In this document: in pieces, positions 1-8,791 of the stretch
Position numbering within the stretch: position 1 is the first letter of the stretch
Layout of the letters: each line of letters begins with the position of its first letter
NCBI RefSeq assembly: GCF_014193655.1
Contig: NZ_JACHZQ010000006.1
Location: 310,001-374,000, forward strand
Length of the DNA stretch: 64,000 nt
Source: Rhizobium sp. BK313
GTDB taxonomy: Bacteria > Pseudomonadota > Alphaproteobacteria > Rhizobiales > Rhizobiaceae
Direction: 5' to 3'
Translations under genes and position numbers: made by a program
The notes under the pieces: generated by a model
The model's input: the letters and a program-made list of their open reading frames with translations, nothing else
What the model was told of the DNA's origin: nothing
Database searches by the model: none

Positions 1-960
1 GGGATTGACGGTCAGGCTGACGGCGCGATTGCCGACGGTCCCTTGATGCGCCCGGCCCGTCAGCGCCGCGAAGATTGGCTTTCGGCCATAGTGCACGCTG
101 ACATTCTCGACCTTGACCAGCGGCTCTTTGGCTGCATCGATTTCGGTCTTCACCAAGCGATGGCGCGGATCGGGAACTGCGGCGATAAGTTCGCGCGTAT
201 AGTCGTCCTGCGGAGCCCCGAAAATCTGCGCCGCATCGCCCTGCTCGACGATCACGCCGCGGCGAATGACGGCGACGCGGCTCGCTGTGCGGGAGACCAG
301 CGCAAGGTCGTGCGAGATATAGAGGCAGGCGACACCCGTTTCCGCCTGCAGCGCAACGAAGAGATCGAGGATCTGCCGAGAGGTGATAACGTCGAGCGCC
401 GTCGTCGGCTCGTCGAAGATGATGCATTCGGGATTGCAGGCGAAGGCGGTGGCAATGACGACACGCTGCTTCTCGCCGCCCGAGGCCTCATGCGGCATGC
501 GGTGCATCATGTCCGCCGGCGTCTTGAGACCGACATGCGCCAGCATCGCCTCGCCTTCCTTCCAGGCCTGCGTTTTCGTCAGGCCTCGATGCCGCACCAG
601 CACTTCGGAAAGTTGCCGTCCAAGCGAGAGCGTAGGATTGAGCGAGGTGCTCGGGTCCTGGAACACCATGCTGATACGCCGGCCGCGCAGTTTGTCGATC
701 TCGGCCGCGGATTTGGCGGCTAGGTCCTCGCCGGCCAGGAGAATGCTGCCGCCGGTCTCGCGTGCGTTCTTCGGCAGGTAGCGCATGATCGACCAGGCAA
801 GCGACGTCTTGCCCGATCCGGATTCGCCGACAAGCCCGAGGATTTCGCTTCGGCCGACCGAAAGATTGATATCCTTCAGCGCATGGAACCTGCCGCCTGA
901 TGTCGCGTAGTCCAGCGAATAGTTGCGGATGTCGAGGGTTGGCGTTGTGGCATTCGTCAT
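1..960 (-). CDS. Peptide ABC transporter ATP-binding protein (DppD/OppD-like), cut by window start
   Basis: Cytoplasmic ATPase that should power the permease pair encoded just upstream. The reading frame is open from ATG at 960 to base 1, so at least 320 residues are present and the C-terminus lies outside. Visible motifs are Walker A GESGSGKTS near residue 43, a Q-loop VFQDPSTSLNP typical of the oligopeptide/dipeptide family, signature SGGEKQRV, Walker B CIIFDEPTTALD and the H-loop SHDLALV. After about residue 255 the sequence restarts with KVENVSVHYG, which looks like the start of a second nucleotide-binding domain, so this may be a fused DppD-DppF protein. It starts 10 bases after the stop of the permease gene and is probably the last gene of the operon. 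Family is certain; the fusion is an inference from the partial second domain. Confidence 0.9.
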   Translation of the reverse strand, partial: MTNATTPTLDIRNYSLDYATSGGRFHALKDINLSVGRSEILGLVGESGSGKTSLAWSIMRYLPKNARETGGSILLAGEDLAAKSAAEIDKLRGRRISMVFQDPSTSLNPTLSLGRQLSEVLVRHRGLTKTQAWKEGEAMLAHVGLKTPADMMHRMPHEASGGEKQRVVIATAFACNPECIIFDEPTTALDVITSRQILDLFVALQAETGVACLYISHDLALVSRTASRVAVIRRGVIVEQGDAAQIFGAPQDDYTRELIAAVPDPRHRLVKTEIDAAKEPLVKVENVSVHYGRKPIFAALTGRAHQGTVGNRAVSLTVNP

Positions 961-970
961 GGTGCCGTCC

Positions 971-1795
971 TCACGTTCGCGGGTTGAGAGCGTCGCGCAG
1001 ACCGTCGCCAAGAAGGTTGAACCCAACGGCGACGATGGCGATGGCAAGGCTGGGCCAGATCAGGATGCCAGCGCTGAGGTGCATATATTGACGTGCTTCG
1101 GAGACCATCAGCCCCCATTCGGCGGCCGGCGGCTGGGCTCCGAGCCCGAGGAAGCTCAAGGTGGCAAACAGCATCACGGCGAAGGATATCCGGATCGTCA
1201 TCTCGACGATGATCGGCGCCACCACATTGGGAAGCATTTCGCGAAGGATGATATAGGACGAACGTTCGCCGCGGGCGATCGCCGCGCTGATATAGTCCTG
1301 TTTGCGCACCGAAAGCGCAACGCTGCGGGTGACGCGCGCCATGCTTGGCGCGAAGGCGACCGCGACGGCGATCAGCGCATTGGCGGTGCTCGAACCCAGC
1401 AGATTGACCACCAGCAGCGCAAACAGCAGGCTTGGAATGGACATGACCGAATCGACCGTCCGCATGATCACTTCGTCGGACCGCCCGCCGAGAAAGGCCG
1501 AGGTTGTGCCGATCAGCGCGCCGACCAACGTGCCGGCGACGGTTGCAAGCACGGCCATACTGATGGTGGCGCGGCCGCCGATGAGCAGGCGGCTCAGAAT
1601 GTCGCGGCCGTATTGGTCCGTTCCCATGAGGTAATTCAGGCTTGACGGTTTGTAGCGGGCAAGCGGCGCGAGGCTTTCGGGATCATGTGGTGCGAGAGAC
1701 GGCCCGAAGAGCACGATGACGAGTGCCAGCAGGACAATGAGGAGGCCGATCGCGCCCTGCGGGGTGCGTAGCAGCCGCTTGAGAAACTCAATCAT
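971..1795 (-). CDS. Peptide ABC transporter permease (DppC-like)
   Basis: Inner-membrane permease of the dipeptide/oligopeptide (DppC/OppC) family, 274 residues from ATG at 1795, which overlaps the end of the DppB-like gene by 8 bases. A longer frame exists upstream, but it would run further into dppB, so the MIEFLKRLL start is preferred. The protein has an N-terminal membrane segment, the family motif LMGTDQYGRDILSRL in the first third, and the EAA-type loop SAAIARGERSSYIILREMLPN followed by C-terminal membrane helices. It pairs with the DppB-like protein to form the channel. Substrate cannot be read from the permease; the neighbouring peptidase suggests peptides or N-acylated amino acids. 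Confidence 0.9.
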   Translation of the reverse strand: MIEFLKRLLRTPQGAIGLLIVLLALVIVLFGPSLAPHDPESLAPLARYKPSSLNYLMGTDQYGRDILSRLLIGGRATISMAVLATVAGTLVGALIGTTSAFLGGRSDEVIMRTVDSVMSIPSLLFALLVVNLLGSSTANALIAVAVAFAPSMARVTRSVALSVRKQDYISAAIARGERSSYIILREMLPNVVAPIIVEMTIRISFAVMLFATLSFLGLGAQPPAAEWGLMVSEARQYMHLSAGILIWPSLAIAIVAVGFNLLGDGLRDALNPRT

Positions 1796-2735
1796 ATTGG
1801 ATCCTCTTGTCGAGCCACGCATAGAGGATGTCGGCAACGAAATTGACGATGGAATAGGTGGCGGCCATGATCAGCACGCCCGCCTGGATCGACGGCAGGT
1901 CGCGGGTCTGGATCGCCACGATCAGCGCCCGCCCAATGCCGGGAATGGCGAAAATCTCTTCCACCACGATGACGCCGCCGAGCAGATAGCCGACATCCAG
2001 CGCCACGACGGTAATCGTCGGCAAAAGCGCATTCCTGAGGGCATGGCGGAATAGCACTGTCATACCTGATAGTCCCTTGATCCGCGCAGCCCGTACATAA
2101 TCGGTGTGCAGGACGTCGACCAGTTCGGATCGGACCATGCGCGAGACATGGGCGATCAGGATGATCGATATGACGCAGACAGGCAGGATCAGATGCTGAA
2201 TGCCGCCAAGGACGTTTTCCGTCAGCGGCACATAGCCGGTCGGCGGCAGCCATTTCAGCCAGTCGCCGACAATCAGAACGGCAACCGTCGCGGTCACGAA
2301 TTCCGGCAGGGAGATGCCGGCATAGGAAATCAGGCTCACCACCATGTCGGCGATCCGGCCGCGGCGCACCGCCGCGATGATGCCGAGAGGAATGGCGAGG
2401 ATCAGCATCAGGGCGATCGACAGGACGGCCAAGAGCAGCGAACGGCTCAGCGCTTCGAGCATGACGGGGCCGACCGCCTGACCGGTTCGAAGCGACGTCC
2501 CGAAATCGCCATGCAGGACACCGCCGAGCCAGCGGCCATATTGTACCCAGACGGGCGCGTTGAGGCCCATGCTTTGACGCAGGGCATCCAGCGCTTCTTT
2601 GGTTGCATTCTCGCCCAGCATGATGACGGCGGCATCGCCAGGCAGAACCTGGGTGATGGCAAAGACGATCAGCGACACGATGAAGAGCGTGTAGACGATC
2701 ATCATCACGCGCTTGAGGATATAGTTCGGCGACAC
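1788..2735 (-). CDS. Peptide ABC transporter permease (DppB-like)
   Basis: Inner-membrane permease of 315 residues, the usual size for DppB/OppB. The N-terminus (LKRVMMIVYTLFIVSLIVF) is the first transmembrane helix, followed by the family motif LPGDAAVIMLGENATKE. The cytoplasmic EAA loop reads DYVRAARIKGLSGMTVLFRH, and the C-terminus carries the conserved VVEEIFAIPGIGRALIVAI segment. Its stop overlaps the start of the DppC-like gene, so the two are translationally coupled. It lies 62 bases downstream of the substrate-binding protein gene in the same operon. Confidence 0.92.
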   Translation of the reverse strand: MSPNYILKRVMMIVYTLFIVSLIVFAITQVLPGDAAVIMLGENATKEALDALRQSMGLNAPVWVQYGRWLGGVLHGDFGTSLRTGQAVGPVMLEALSRSLLLAVLSIALMLILAIPLGIIAAVRRGRIADMVVSLISYAGISLPEFVTATVAVLIVGDWLKWLPPTGYVPLTENVLGGIQHLILPVCVISIILIAHVSRMVRSELVDVLHTDYVRAARIKGLSGMTVLFRHALRNALLPTITVVALDVGYLLGGVIVVEEIFAIPGIGRALIVAIQTRDLPSIQAGVLIMAATYSIVNFVADILYAWLDKRIQYD

Positions 2736-2797
2736 CTGGTCTTCCTTCCAACGACAGAGGCCGGACGCCCTTCGACGTCCGGCTTGGCGGCAGGCTT

Positions 2798-4348
2798 TTA
2801 GCCGCGCTTCGGCGCCTTGTCGGTCAGCGAGACATAGTCCAGCCGGAAGACCGATGCGCGCGGATGCACCTGGAAGCCCTGTACCCAGCTGCGCTTGGCG
2901 GCGAGCACGTCGAAGAAGGACGGGATGATCGACGGCACCTCATCGTTCATCAGCTTCTGCGCCTGGGCATAGAGCTCCTTGCGCTTGGCTTCGTCCTTCG
3001 TACCGCGGGCGGCCGCGATCAGCTTGTCGAAGTCCTTGTTGTTCCAGCGCGTCTCGTTCCAGGCGGCGTCGGAGGTGTAGAGCAGCTTGAAGATGCCGTC
3101 CTCGGTCGGCTGCATGTTGTAGAAGCCGACATAAAAGCTGCCCTTCTTCCAGACCTGCTCGAGATAAGTCGCATGCGGCATTGTCTGGACATTGATCTTG
3201 ACGCCGGCTTCCTTGGCCATTTCGCGGAAGGCGACGGCAAGCTGGGTGCGCACCGCTGGCGTGTCGGAGGCAATCAGCGTCGCCTCGAAGCCATCGGGAT
3301 AGCCGGCTTCGGCCAGCAGCTTCTTGGCCTCGTCGATATTCGCCTCGCGAAGCGGCATATCCGAATAGAAATGGTAGGACGCGTTGATCGGCGTGTCGTT
3401 GCCTGGCGTGCCGAAGCCTTCAGTGACGAAATCCACCATTGCCTTGCGGTCGACAGTCAAGGCGAGAGCGCGGCGGACGCGCGGATCGTTGAACGGCTTG
3501 GTATCGCAGCCGAAATTGATGTTGCAGAACTGACCAGACGGGACGCGAAGCACATCGACGCCATCGCTGCCCTGCATCCTCAGATATTCCGTCGGTTGCA
3601 CAGTCGACATCACGTCTACGTCGCCGGCGATCATCGCGGACCCTTCGGCGGAGATGTCAGGGAAGACCTGCACTTCGATACGGTCGAGGTAAGGACGCGC
3701 CGGATCGTAATAATTGGGATTCCGTTCGACGACGATCAACCGGTCCGGTTCGTAGGAAACCAGCTTAAACGGGCCGGTGCCGTTGGCCGCGGTGGACAGC
3801 TTCTTGAAGTCGCCGGTCGCGATGGAGGCCGGAATGATACGGGCGTTCGTGTAGGCGAGAGCGGCTGGCAAGTCGGCGTAAGCACCCGATAGCTTGAAGA
3901 CGACGGTGGCGGGATCTTTCGCCGTGACATCGGTGATCGGACCGACATTGTTGCGGCCCGGCGATGCATTCTTTGGATCGAGGATCGCCTTGAAGGTCGC
4001 GACGACGTCGGCCGAGGTCATGGCGGAGCCGTCATGGAATTTGACGCCGTTGCGCAGCTTGAAGGTCCATTCGGTGAGATCGTCGCTGGCGCTCCAGCTC
4101 TCGGCGAGATCGGGCTCAACCGTCATGTCCACCTTCAATCGCGTCAGGTTGCTGTAGAGAAGCTCCGTGACCAGATATTCCGGATTCACGCGCGTCAGCA
4201 GCGGATGGATGACGCTGGCGGCCTGATCGATGGAAATGCGGAGCGTCCCGCCCTTGGCTGGTGCTGCCGCCTGAGCGAAGCTCAGTGACGGCGCAGCGAG
4301 GAAGAATGCGGTACCGGCAAGAAACCGGCGTCGATTCATTTCAAGCAT
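2798..4348 (-). CDS. ABC transporter substrate-binding protein, family 5 (peptide type), Tat signal
   Basis: Periplasmic solute-binding protein of 516 residues, the usual length for DppA/OppA-type family 5 proteins. The N-terminus is NRRRFLAGTAFFLAAPSLSFA, a twin-arginine type signal, suggesting export in folded form. The mature part has family features such as LAESWSASDDLTEWTFKLRNGVKFHDG and DPRVRRALALTVDRKAMV. The start at 4348 is chosen because AGGGAA lies 7 bases upstream; the internal ATG at 4339 has no such site. It sits between the peptidase and permease genes and should set the specificity of the importer. The exact ligand is unknown. Confidence 0.92.
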   Translation of the reverse strand: MLEMNRRRFLAGTAFFLAAPSLSFAQAAAPAKGGTLRISIDQAASVIHPLLTRVNPEYLVTELLYSNLTRLKVDMTVEPDLAESWSASDDLTEWTFKLRNGVKFHDGSAMTSADVVATFKAILDPKNASPGRNNVGPITDVTAKDPATVVFKLSGAYADLPAALAYTNARIIPASIATGDFKKLSTAANGTGPFKLVSYEPDRLIVVERNPNYYDPARPYLDRIEVQVFPDISAEGSAMIAGDVDVMSTVQPTEYLRMQGSDGVDVLRVPSGQFCNINFGCDTKPFNDPRVRRALALTVDRKAMVDFVTEGFGTPGNDTPINASYHFYSDMPLREANIDEAKKLLAEAGYPDGFEATLIASDTPAVRTQLAVAFREMAKEAGVKINVQTMPHATYLEQVWKKGSFYVGFYNMQPTEDGIFKLLYTSDAAWNETRWNNKDFDKLIAAARGTKDEAKRKELYAQAQKLMNDEVPSIIPSFFDVLAAKRSWVQGFQVHPRASVFRLDYVSLTDKAPKRG

Positions 4349-4368
4349 GTCGAAGTTCCCTTTATAGG

Positions 4369-5682
4369 TTATGGCTGATGTTCAGGAATGCGATCGGGCG
4401 CAAAATCTCTGGAGAGATAGGCGAGGATAGTTTTCGCCAGGGAGACGATGTCCTCACAGGTCGTGTGCTCCTCCGGGCTGTGGATGCAGCTTTCCGGGCG
4501 TCCAAGGCCACTCAGGATCACCTCCTGCATGCCGGTGATCTGCTGCACGTACCCGAAATCCGAACAGCTTGCGGCACCCCATTTGCGAAAGTCCTCCGGC
4601 CGGTACCCAAAGCCGAGGCAAAGCGCCTCCTGCCAGCGCGGCCAGTGGGGACCGTAGGGATCGGATGTCGGAATGAGATGGCCAACCAACTGAATGTCGA
4701 GGCCGAGACCGGGTACCGAGTCAGCGCCTGACCGGATGACAGCCTCGATTTCGGCCCGAGCCTCTTCGTAGTTTTCTTCCGGCGCGTAGCGACGGCTTAC
4801 CAAAAACCGGACCTCGGCTGGCACCTGGCCGCCGCTCGTGCCGCCTTGGATGGTGGAAATTGTCAGCTGCGGCCTGAGCGGCCCCGTTGCATGCGGCGGA
4901 GGCGGCAATTTCGATTCCCGCGTGGCAATATCGGGCTTCAGTGCTTGCAACGCATTGAGGATAGGCAGCGCACCTTCAATCGCATTGATGCCGGCGCCAG
5001 TCCGGTTGCCTTCACCGGCATGCACGGCGTGGCCTTTGATGCGGACCTGTAGGTGAAAAACACCGAAGCAACCAGCCCAGATACGTGCAGCGGCCGAACC
5101 GTTGAAATTGACGATATGACCCTTCAACATCCCCTGCTCCGCCAGATACCGGATTCCAGGATAGAGCCCACCTTCTTCGTCGGTGCACAAAAGGAGCATG
5201 GGGTTATAGGCAAGCTCGACACCGTGCTCCTGAGCGGCCCACAGCGCCAGCAGGGACGCGGCAATTGTGCCTTTCATATCGGCCGCGCCAAGACCGAAAA
5301 GCCGATCCCCTTCACGAGTCAGGTGAAATGGATCGTGCGCCCACCCAGGCGCCACAGGCACCGTGTCGACATGATAGTAGAGACCGCATACCGGTTTTCC
5401 GGTGTTTCGTTCCGCGACTAGATTGGTTCTGCGCCCGCTCGCAGGACCACCCTCCACGCGCCACAAGGCCTCGGGCACGACGATGCGGCGCGCTTCGAAA
5501 GCAAGCGGCGTCAAAAGCTTTTCCATGAGCGCGGCAAAAGCATCGTATCCCTGACCAGGCGGGAAAGAGGTATCAACCGCGATCATCCGCGAAAGATCGT
5601 CAATTGCCCGCTCGACATTGGCTTCGATTGACGCCATGGCTCTCGAAAGCTGCGGTGATAACAGGGGTTCGTGCAGGTCCAT
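4369..5682 (-). CDS. M20 family metallopeptidase (ArgE/DapE-like)
   Basis: Cytoplasmic zinc-dependent amidohydrolase, probably hydrolysing the imported peptide or N-acyl amino acid. The metal-site motifs are visible in order: YYHVDTVPV, then LGAADMKGT (bridging Asp), LLCTDEEGG (catalytic Glu pair) and a late His in HSPEEHTTCED. The dimerisation-domain segment VRIKGHAVHAGEGNRTGAGI is typical of the ArgE/DapE branch. It is the first gene of the operon, 20 bases before the substrate-binding protein gene. The start is uncertain: ATG at 5715, ATG at 5682 (chosen, 437 residues) and ATG at 5640 are all possible, and none has a strong ribosome binding site. Family certain, substrate unknown. Confidence 0.85.
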   Translation of the reverse strand: MDLHEPLLSPQLSRAMASIEANVERAIDDLSRMIAVDTSFPPGQGYDAFAALMEKLLTPLAFEARRIVVPEALWRVEGGPASGRRTNLVAERNTGKPVCGLYYHVDTVPVAPGWAHDPFHLTREGDRLFGLGAADMKGTIAASLLALWAAQEHGVELAYNPMLLLCTDEEGGLYPGIRYLAEQGMLKGHIVNFNGSAAARIWAGCFGVFHLQVRIKGHAVHAGEGNRTGAGINAIEGALPILNALQALKPDIATRESKLPPPPHATGPLRPQLTISTIQGGTSGGQVPAEVRFLVSRRYAPEENYEEARAEIEAVIRSGADSVPGLGLDIQLVGHLIPTSDPYGPHWPRWQEALCLGFGYRPEDFRKWGAASCSDFGYVQQITGMQEVILSGLGRPESCIHSPEEHTTCEDIVSLAKTILAYLSRDFAPDRIPEHQP

Positions 5683-5728
5683 CCCAAAATCCCAAGGCGG
5701 CCGATGAAAGCGCATCGCCAAGCGCTTT

Positions 5729-5743
5729 TATATAAACTATATA
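5729..5743. promoter_or_regulatory. AT-rich inverted repeat, possible GntR operator
   Basis: TATATA-AAC-TATATA lies in the short gap between the divergent M20 peptidase and GntR genes. GntR/HutC-family proteins often bind short AT-rich inverted repeats in such gaps, so it may control both directions. This is inference from position and symmetry; AT-rich symmetry also arises by chance. Confidence 0.3.
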
Positions 5744-5796
5744 GTAATGATGCAAATCGCGCAGCCAAGTGTCAACTCCAAATAAGAGGCAAATCA

Positions 5797-6561
5797 TTGG
5801 AGAAAACGCCTATTTCTTCAGCAGATATCGTCCGCGCATCGGACTTCTCACTCCCGCTGTACGAGGTGGTCAAACGGCAGATCTCCGAAGCCATCATGCT
5901 GGGCAAATGGGAGGCAGGCACGGTTCTACCGAGTGAGATCGCACTATCGCAACAGTTCGGCGTCGCCGTCGGAACGATCCGCAGGGCGTTGATGGATCTC
6001 ACGAACGAGGGCCTGCTCAGCCGCCGGCGCAAGACCGGCACCGTGGTCACCGGCCGGACGCCCCAGCATAGCCTTCGGTTCTTTTTTCAATATTTTCGAT
6101 TGCATGGCCTCGATGGATCGCTTCAGCACTCGATGACAAAGGTCACTTCGCTTCACAGGGGCACAGCGACGGAGGGTGAATGTACGAAATTGCAGCTCGA
6201 GGCGAACAGCAGCGTCGTTCGCTTCCATCGCCTAAGAAGCGTTGATGGCAAGCCGATCATGCATGAGACTCTCGTCCTTGCAGAAGCGCGGCTGCCAGAT
6301 TTTACCGAGGACAAGGACGAGATTCCGCCCCTCTTCTACCTGTACCTGCTCGACCGCTATGGCATACGGATCTCGGCCGTTCGTGAACAGATAGCGGCTG
6401 TACTCGCCGATGAAGATGACGCCAAATGGCTCAAGCTTCCGCTACCCGCGGCGGTTTTGACAATTGAAGAGGTTGCCTACGATCAATCCGCGGTCCCGGT
6501 ATTGGCCTCGACCCATCGCGCGACGACAAACAATCACCGTTATGTGCACGAGATTCAATAG
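5797..6561 (+). CDS. GntR-family transcriptional regulator with UTRA domain
   Basis: Predicted ligand-responsive DNA-binding repressor of 254 residues. The N-terminal winged helix spans roughly residues 15-80 (LYEVVKRQISEAIMLGKWE, then LPSEIALSQQFGVAVGTIRR), and the rest is a HutC/UTRA-type effector domain (HRLRSVDGKPIMHETLVL). A TTG start at 5797 is chosen because AAGAGG sits 7 bases upstream and the resulting length fits the family; the longer frame from 5671 would run through the intergenic region and into the divergent gene. It is divergent from the peptide-uptake operon and most likely regulates it. Confidence 0.88.
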   Translation: MEKTPISSADIVRASDFSLPLYEVVKRQISEAIMLGKWEAGTVLPSEIALSQQFGVAVGTIRRALMDLTNEGLLSRRRKTGTVVTGRTPQHSLRFFFQYFRLHGLDGSLQHSMTKVTSLHRGTATEGECTKLQLEANSSVVRFHRLRSVDGKPIMHETLVLAEARLPDFTEDKDEIPPLFYLYLLDRYGIRISAVREQIAAVLADEDDAKWLKLPLPAAVLTIEEVAYDQSAVPVLASTHRATTNNHRYVHEIQ

Positions 6562-6759
6562 TTGTTGAGCCGGAAAGGCAGGCGTGCGCCGGTTGCGATC
6601 GCAACTATCAGGCGTTGTCGATACCAGAGCAATACTCCCCAGTTTAACGTAGCCGCTGGTCTTCCGGCGCGCGCCTTGGAAGACCAGCGGCGCGTCATCA
6701 CCGTTACTGCTCTGGATGGCGAGAGACAATTGGCGGTAAAAAAATTTGGCGGGATAGTC

Positions 6760-6885
6760 ATGATCTTAGATTTGCATCGGCAAGAGATGCCGGTGACAGC
6801 GATCGCCAGGCAGACCGGTGTCGATCGAAAGACAATTCGCAAATATATCGAGCGTGGTCTTGAGGCACCTGCTTACGGGCCAAGG
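6760..6885 (+). pseudogene. Remnant of IS21-family transposase gene istA (N-terminal fragment)
   Basis: About 42 codons starting MILDLHRQEMPVTAIARQ and followed by a helix-turn-helix (TGVDRKTIRKYIERGLE) match the N-terminal DNA-binding domain of IS21 IstA transposases. The similarity stops near YGPR and the frame runs into unrelated sequence ending at 6945; intact IstA proteins are about 500 residues. No istB or IS ends are seen, so this is a fossil. It lies between the peptide operon regulator and the next operon. The flanks at 6562-6759 and 6886-6985 hold nothing else recognisable. Confidence 0.65.
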
Positions 6886-6985
6886 AAGTTCAGATCCCCC
6901 GACGATAAGCGTCATCAAAACACCATTGTGGACAGATCCGCGTAATTTCCGGTAATCTCGGAGCATCCAAAAACAATTCGGACAC

Positions 6986-7606
6986 ATGAAAAAGCCAATG
7001 AAAATCGATATCCAGCCAGGCGTTGAAGATCGTCCTTCGAGCGCTAACCAAGGCCGCCTTGGTGTGCGGGTGCGGCTTGCTAGGCAGACGCTCGGGATGA
7101 CGCTCAAGGCGCTTGCGACGGAGGCCGATTGTTCGGAGAGCCTGCTTTCGAAAATCGAAAACGGCAAGGCATCGCCCTCCTTGCCGATGCTGCATCGGCT
7201 GGCTGAGGTGCTCCATACGAACATCGGTTGGATGTTCGAAGAGGCCGACGGCGAAGAAGGCATCGTCTTTCGCGCGGGAACGCGCCCTCTGATTGGACTT
7301 GATCCGCTCAGACGCGGCGAAGGCATCTCGCTTGAGCGTATCATTCCGTATTCACCAGGCCATTTGCTTCAGTGCAATATTCACCACATCGAACCGGGCG
7401 GGGAAAGTGCCGGCCCCATTCAACATGCCGGCGAAGAAGTTGGCTATATGCTTGCGGGCTCCATCGAGTTGATGGTCGGCGAAAAGACATTCAAGCTTTC
7501 GGTCGGCGACTCCTTCGTGTTTAATTCCGAGTTGCCGCATTGGTACAGAAATGTGGGAACAACGCGCGCGAGCATATTCTGGGTCAATACGCCGGCGACG
7601 TTCTGA
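6986..7606 (+). CDS. XRE-family transcriptional regulator with C-terminal cupin domain
   Basis: DNA-binding regulator of 206 residues with the two-domain plan of the PuuR/HipB-like XRE-cupin family. Residues about 25-80 form the helix-turn-helix (VRLARQTLGMTLKALATEA, then SESLLSKIENGKASPSLPML), and residues about 130-200 form a small cupin (HAGEEVGYMLAGSIELMVGE, then DSFVFNSELPHWYRN) that could bind an effector. Such proteins commonly control adjacent catabolic operons. It lies 154 bases upstream of, and in the same direction as, a sugar-type ABC operon whose promoter region carries a strong inverted repeat, which makes it the likely regulator. Confidence 0.88.
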   Translation: MKKPMKIDIQPGVEDRPSSANQGRLGVRVRLARQTLGMTLKALATEADCSESLLSKIENGKASPSLPMLHRLAEVLHTNIGWMFEEADGEEGIVFRAGTRPLIGLDPLRRGEGISLERIIPYSPGHLLQCNIHHIEPGGESAGPIQHAGEEVGYMLAGSIELMVGEKTFKLSVGDSFVFNSELPHWYRNVGTTRASIFWVNTPATF

Positions 7607-7660
7607 CAATTCGGCGCGATCTGCGAACCTCTGGTCTCCTTTCACAGGCTGCGTCGAGTA

Positions 7661-7699
7661 AATTCAAGAGACTTGACAATCATTAAAGTCTCTTGAATT
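7661..7699 (+). promoter_or_regulatory. Perfect 14-bp inverted repeat overlapping a putative promoter
   Basis: The arms AATTCAAGAGACTT (7661-7674) and AAGTCTCTTGAATT (7686-7699) are exact reverse complements separated by 11 bases. A TTGACA (7673-7678) lies at the inner edge of the left arm, and AATTAT (7696-7701), 17 bases further on, could serve as the -10. A protein on the repeat would block RNA polymerase. The site is 61 bases before the start of the substrate-binding protein gene. The XRE-cupin protein encoded just upstream is the obvious candidate ligand. Confidence 0.7.
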
Positions 7700-7759
7700 A
7701 TGCCTCCGCTGACAACGCCAATGAGCCCGTCCACGGGCCTTTCCGCAAGGGGAACACAC

Positions 7760-8701
7760 ATGCGCCTTTCCAAATATCTAGCAGGCTGCGCTGCCGCCGC
7801 AGCTCTAACGTTCGCTTTCGGCTCCGCTTCGGCCTTTGCCGAAACCTTCGCGCTGGTGACCATCAACCAGCAGGCACTCTTCTTCAACCAGATCAACGAC
7901 GGGGCAAAGGCCGCGGCCAAGGCTGTCGGAGCCGATCTCGTCATCTTCAACGCGAACAACGTGCCGAGCGCGCAAAACGACGCGATCGAGAACTACATCA
8001 CCCAGAAAGTCGATGGCATCATTCTGGTCGCGATCGACGTGAACGGCGTAAAACCTGCGGTCACGGCCGCCAAAAACGCCGGAATTCCAGTCATCGCCAT
8101 TGATGCGCAGATCCCCGATGGCGACAACATCGCCTTCGTCGGTGTCGACAACACAAAGGCCGGCGGCGACATCGGCAAGTTTTACGCTGACTACGTCAAA
8201 AGCAAGATGGGCGGTTCCGCCAAGATAGGCGTCGTCGGGGCGCTCAATTCCTACATCCAGAATCAGCGTCTCGACGGCTTTAAAAAGGCAGTTGCCGACA
8301 GCGGCGAGAAAGTGACGTTTCTGGATACGGTCGACGGCCAGAACGTTCAGGACGTCGCACTCAGTGCCGCCGAAAACCTGATGACGGCCAATCCTGACAT
8401 GACGACGCTTTATGCGACCGGCGAGCCGGCGCTTCTCGGCGCGGTTTCGGCCGTAACAAGCCAGGGTCGTACCGGCGACGTCAAGGTGTTCGGCTGGGAT
8501 CTGACCAAGCAGGCGATCGAGGGTATCGACCAGGGCTGGGTCACCGCAGTCATCCAGCAGGATCCGGCTGGCGAAGGCAAAGCTGCTGTTGAAGCGCTTG
8601 ACAAGGTCAAAAAGGGTGGAACGATCGACAAGATCATCAATGTTCCGGTCACCATCGTCACCAAGGACAATGTCGACAAGTTCCGGGACATGTTCAAGTA
8701 G
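7760..8701 (+). CDS. Sugar ABC transporter substrate-binding protein (RbsB-like)
   Basis: Periplasmic binding protein of 313 residues in the ribose/galactose class (type 1 periplasmic fold). A Sec signal peptide covers roughly residues 1-27 (LAGCAAAAALTFAFGSASAFA). The mature protein shows family landmarks DGIILVAIDVNGVKPAVTAA, IDAQIPDGDNIAFVGVDN and the C-terminal IQQDPAGEGKAAVE. The ATG at 7760 is chosen because AAGGGGAA lies just upstream; the longer frame starting at 7700 has no such site. First gene of the operon. The ligand need not be a sugar, given the hydrolases encoded downstream. Confidence 0.92.
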   Translation: MRLSKYLAGCAAAAALTFAFGSASAFAETFALVTINQQALFFNQINDGAKAAAKAVGADLVIFNANNVPSAQNDAIENYITQKVDGIILVAIDVNGVKPAVTAAKNAGIPVIAIDAQIPDGDNIAFVGVDNTKAGGDIGKFYADYVKSKMGGSAKIGVVGALNSYIQNQRLDGFKKAVADSGEKVTFLDTVDGQNVQDVALSAAENLMTANPDMTTLYATGEPALLGAVSAVTSQGRTGDVKVFGWDLTKQAIEGIDQGWVTAVIQQDPAGEGKAAVEALDKVKKGGTIDKIINVPVTIVTKDNVDKFRDMFK

Positions 8702-8791
8702 GCGGCGGCTCGAATACGCAAACCGTGACCACGAATGGCTGCGGTTTGCATGACATCCGCGCAGCAGAAACTCTTGTCAGGTGGAAACGCC

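Noticed and set aside
43..723. Plus-strand frame of 226 residues
   Set aside because: It lies entirely opposite the ABC ATPase gene, whose motifs are complete on the minus strand; composition is typical of a shadow frame.
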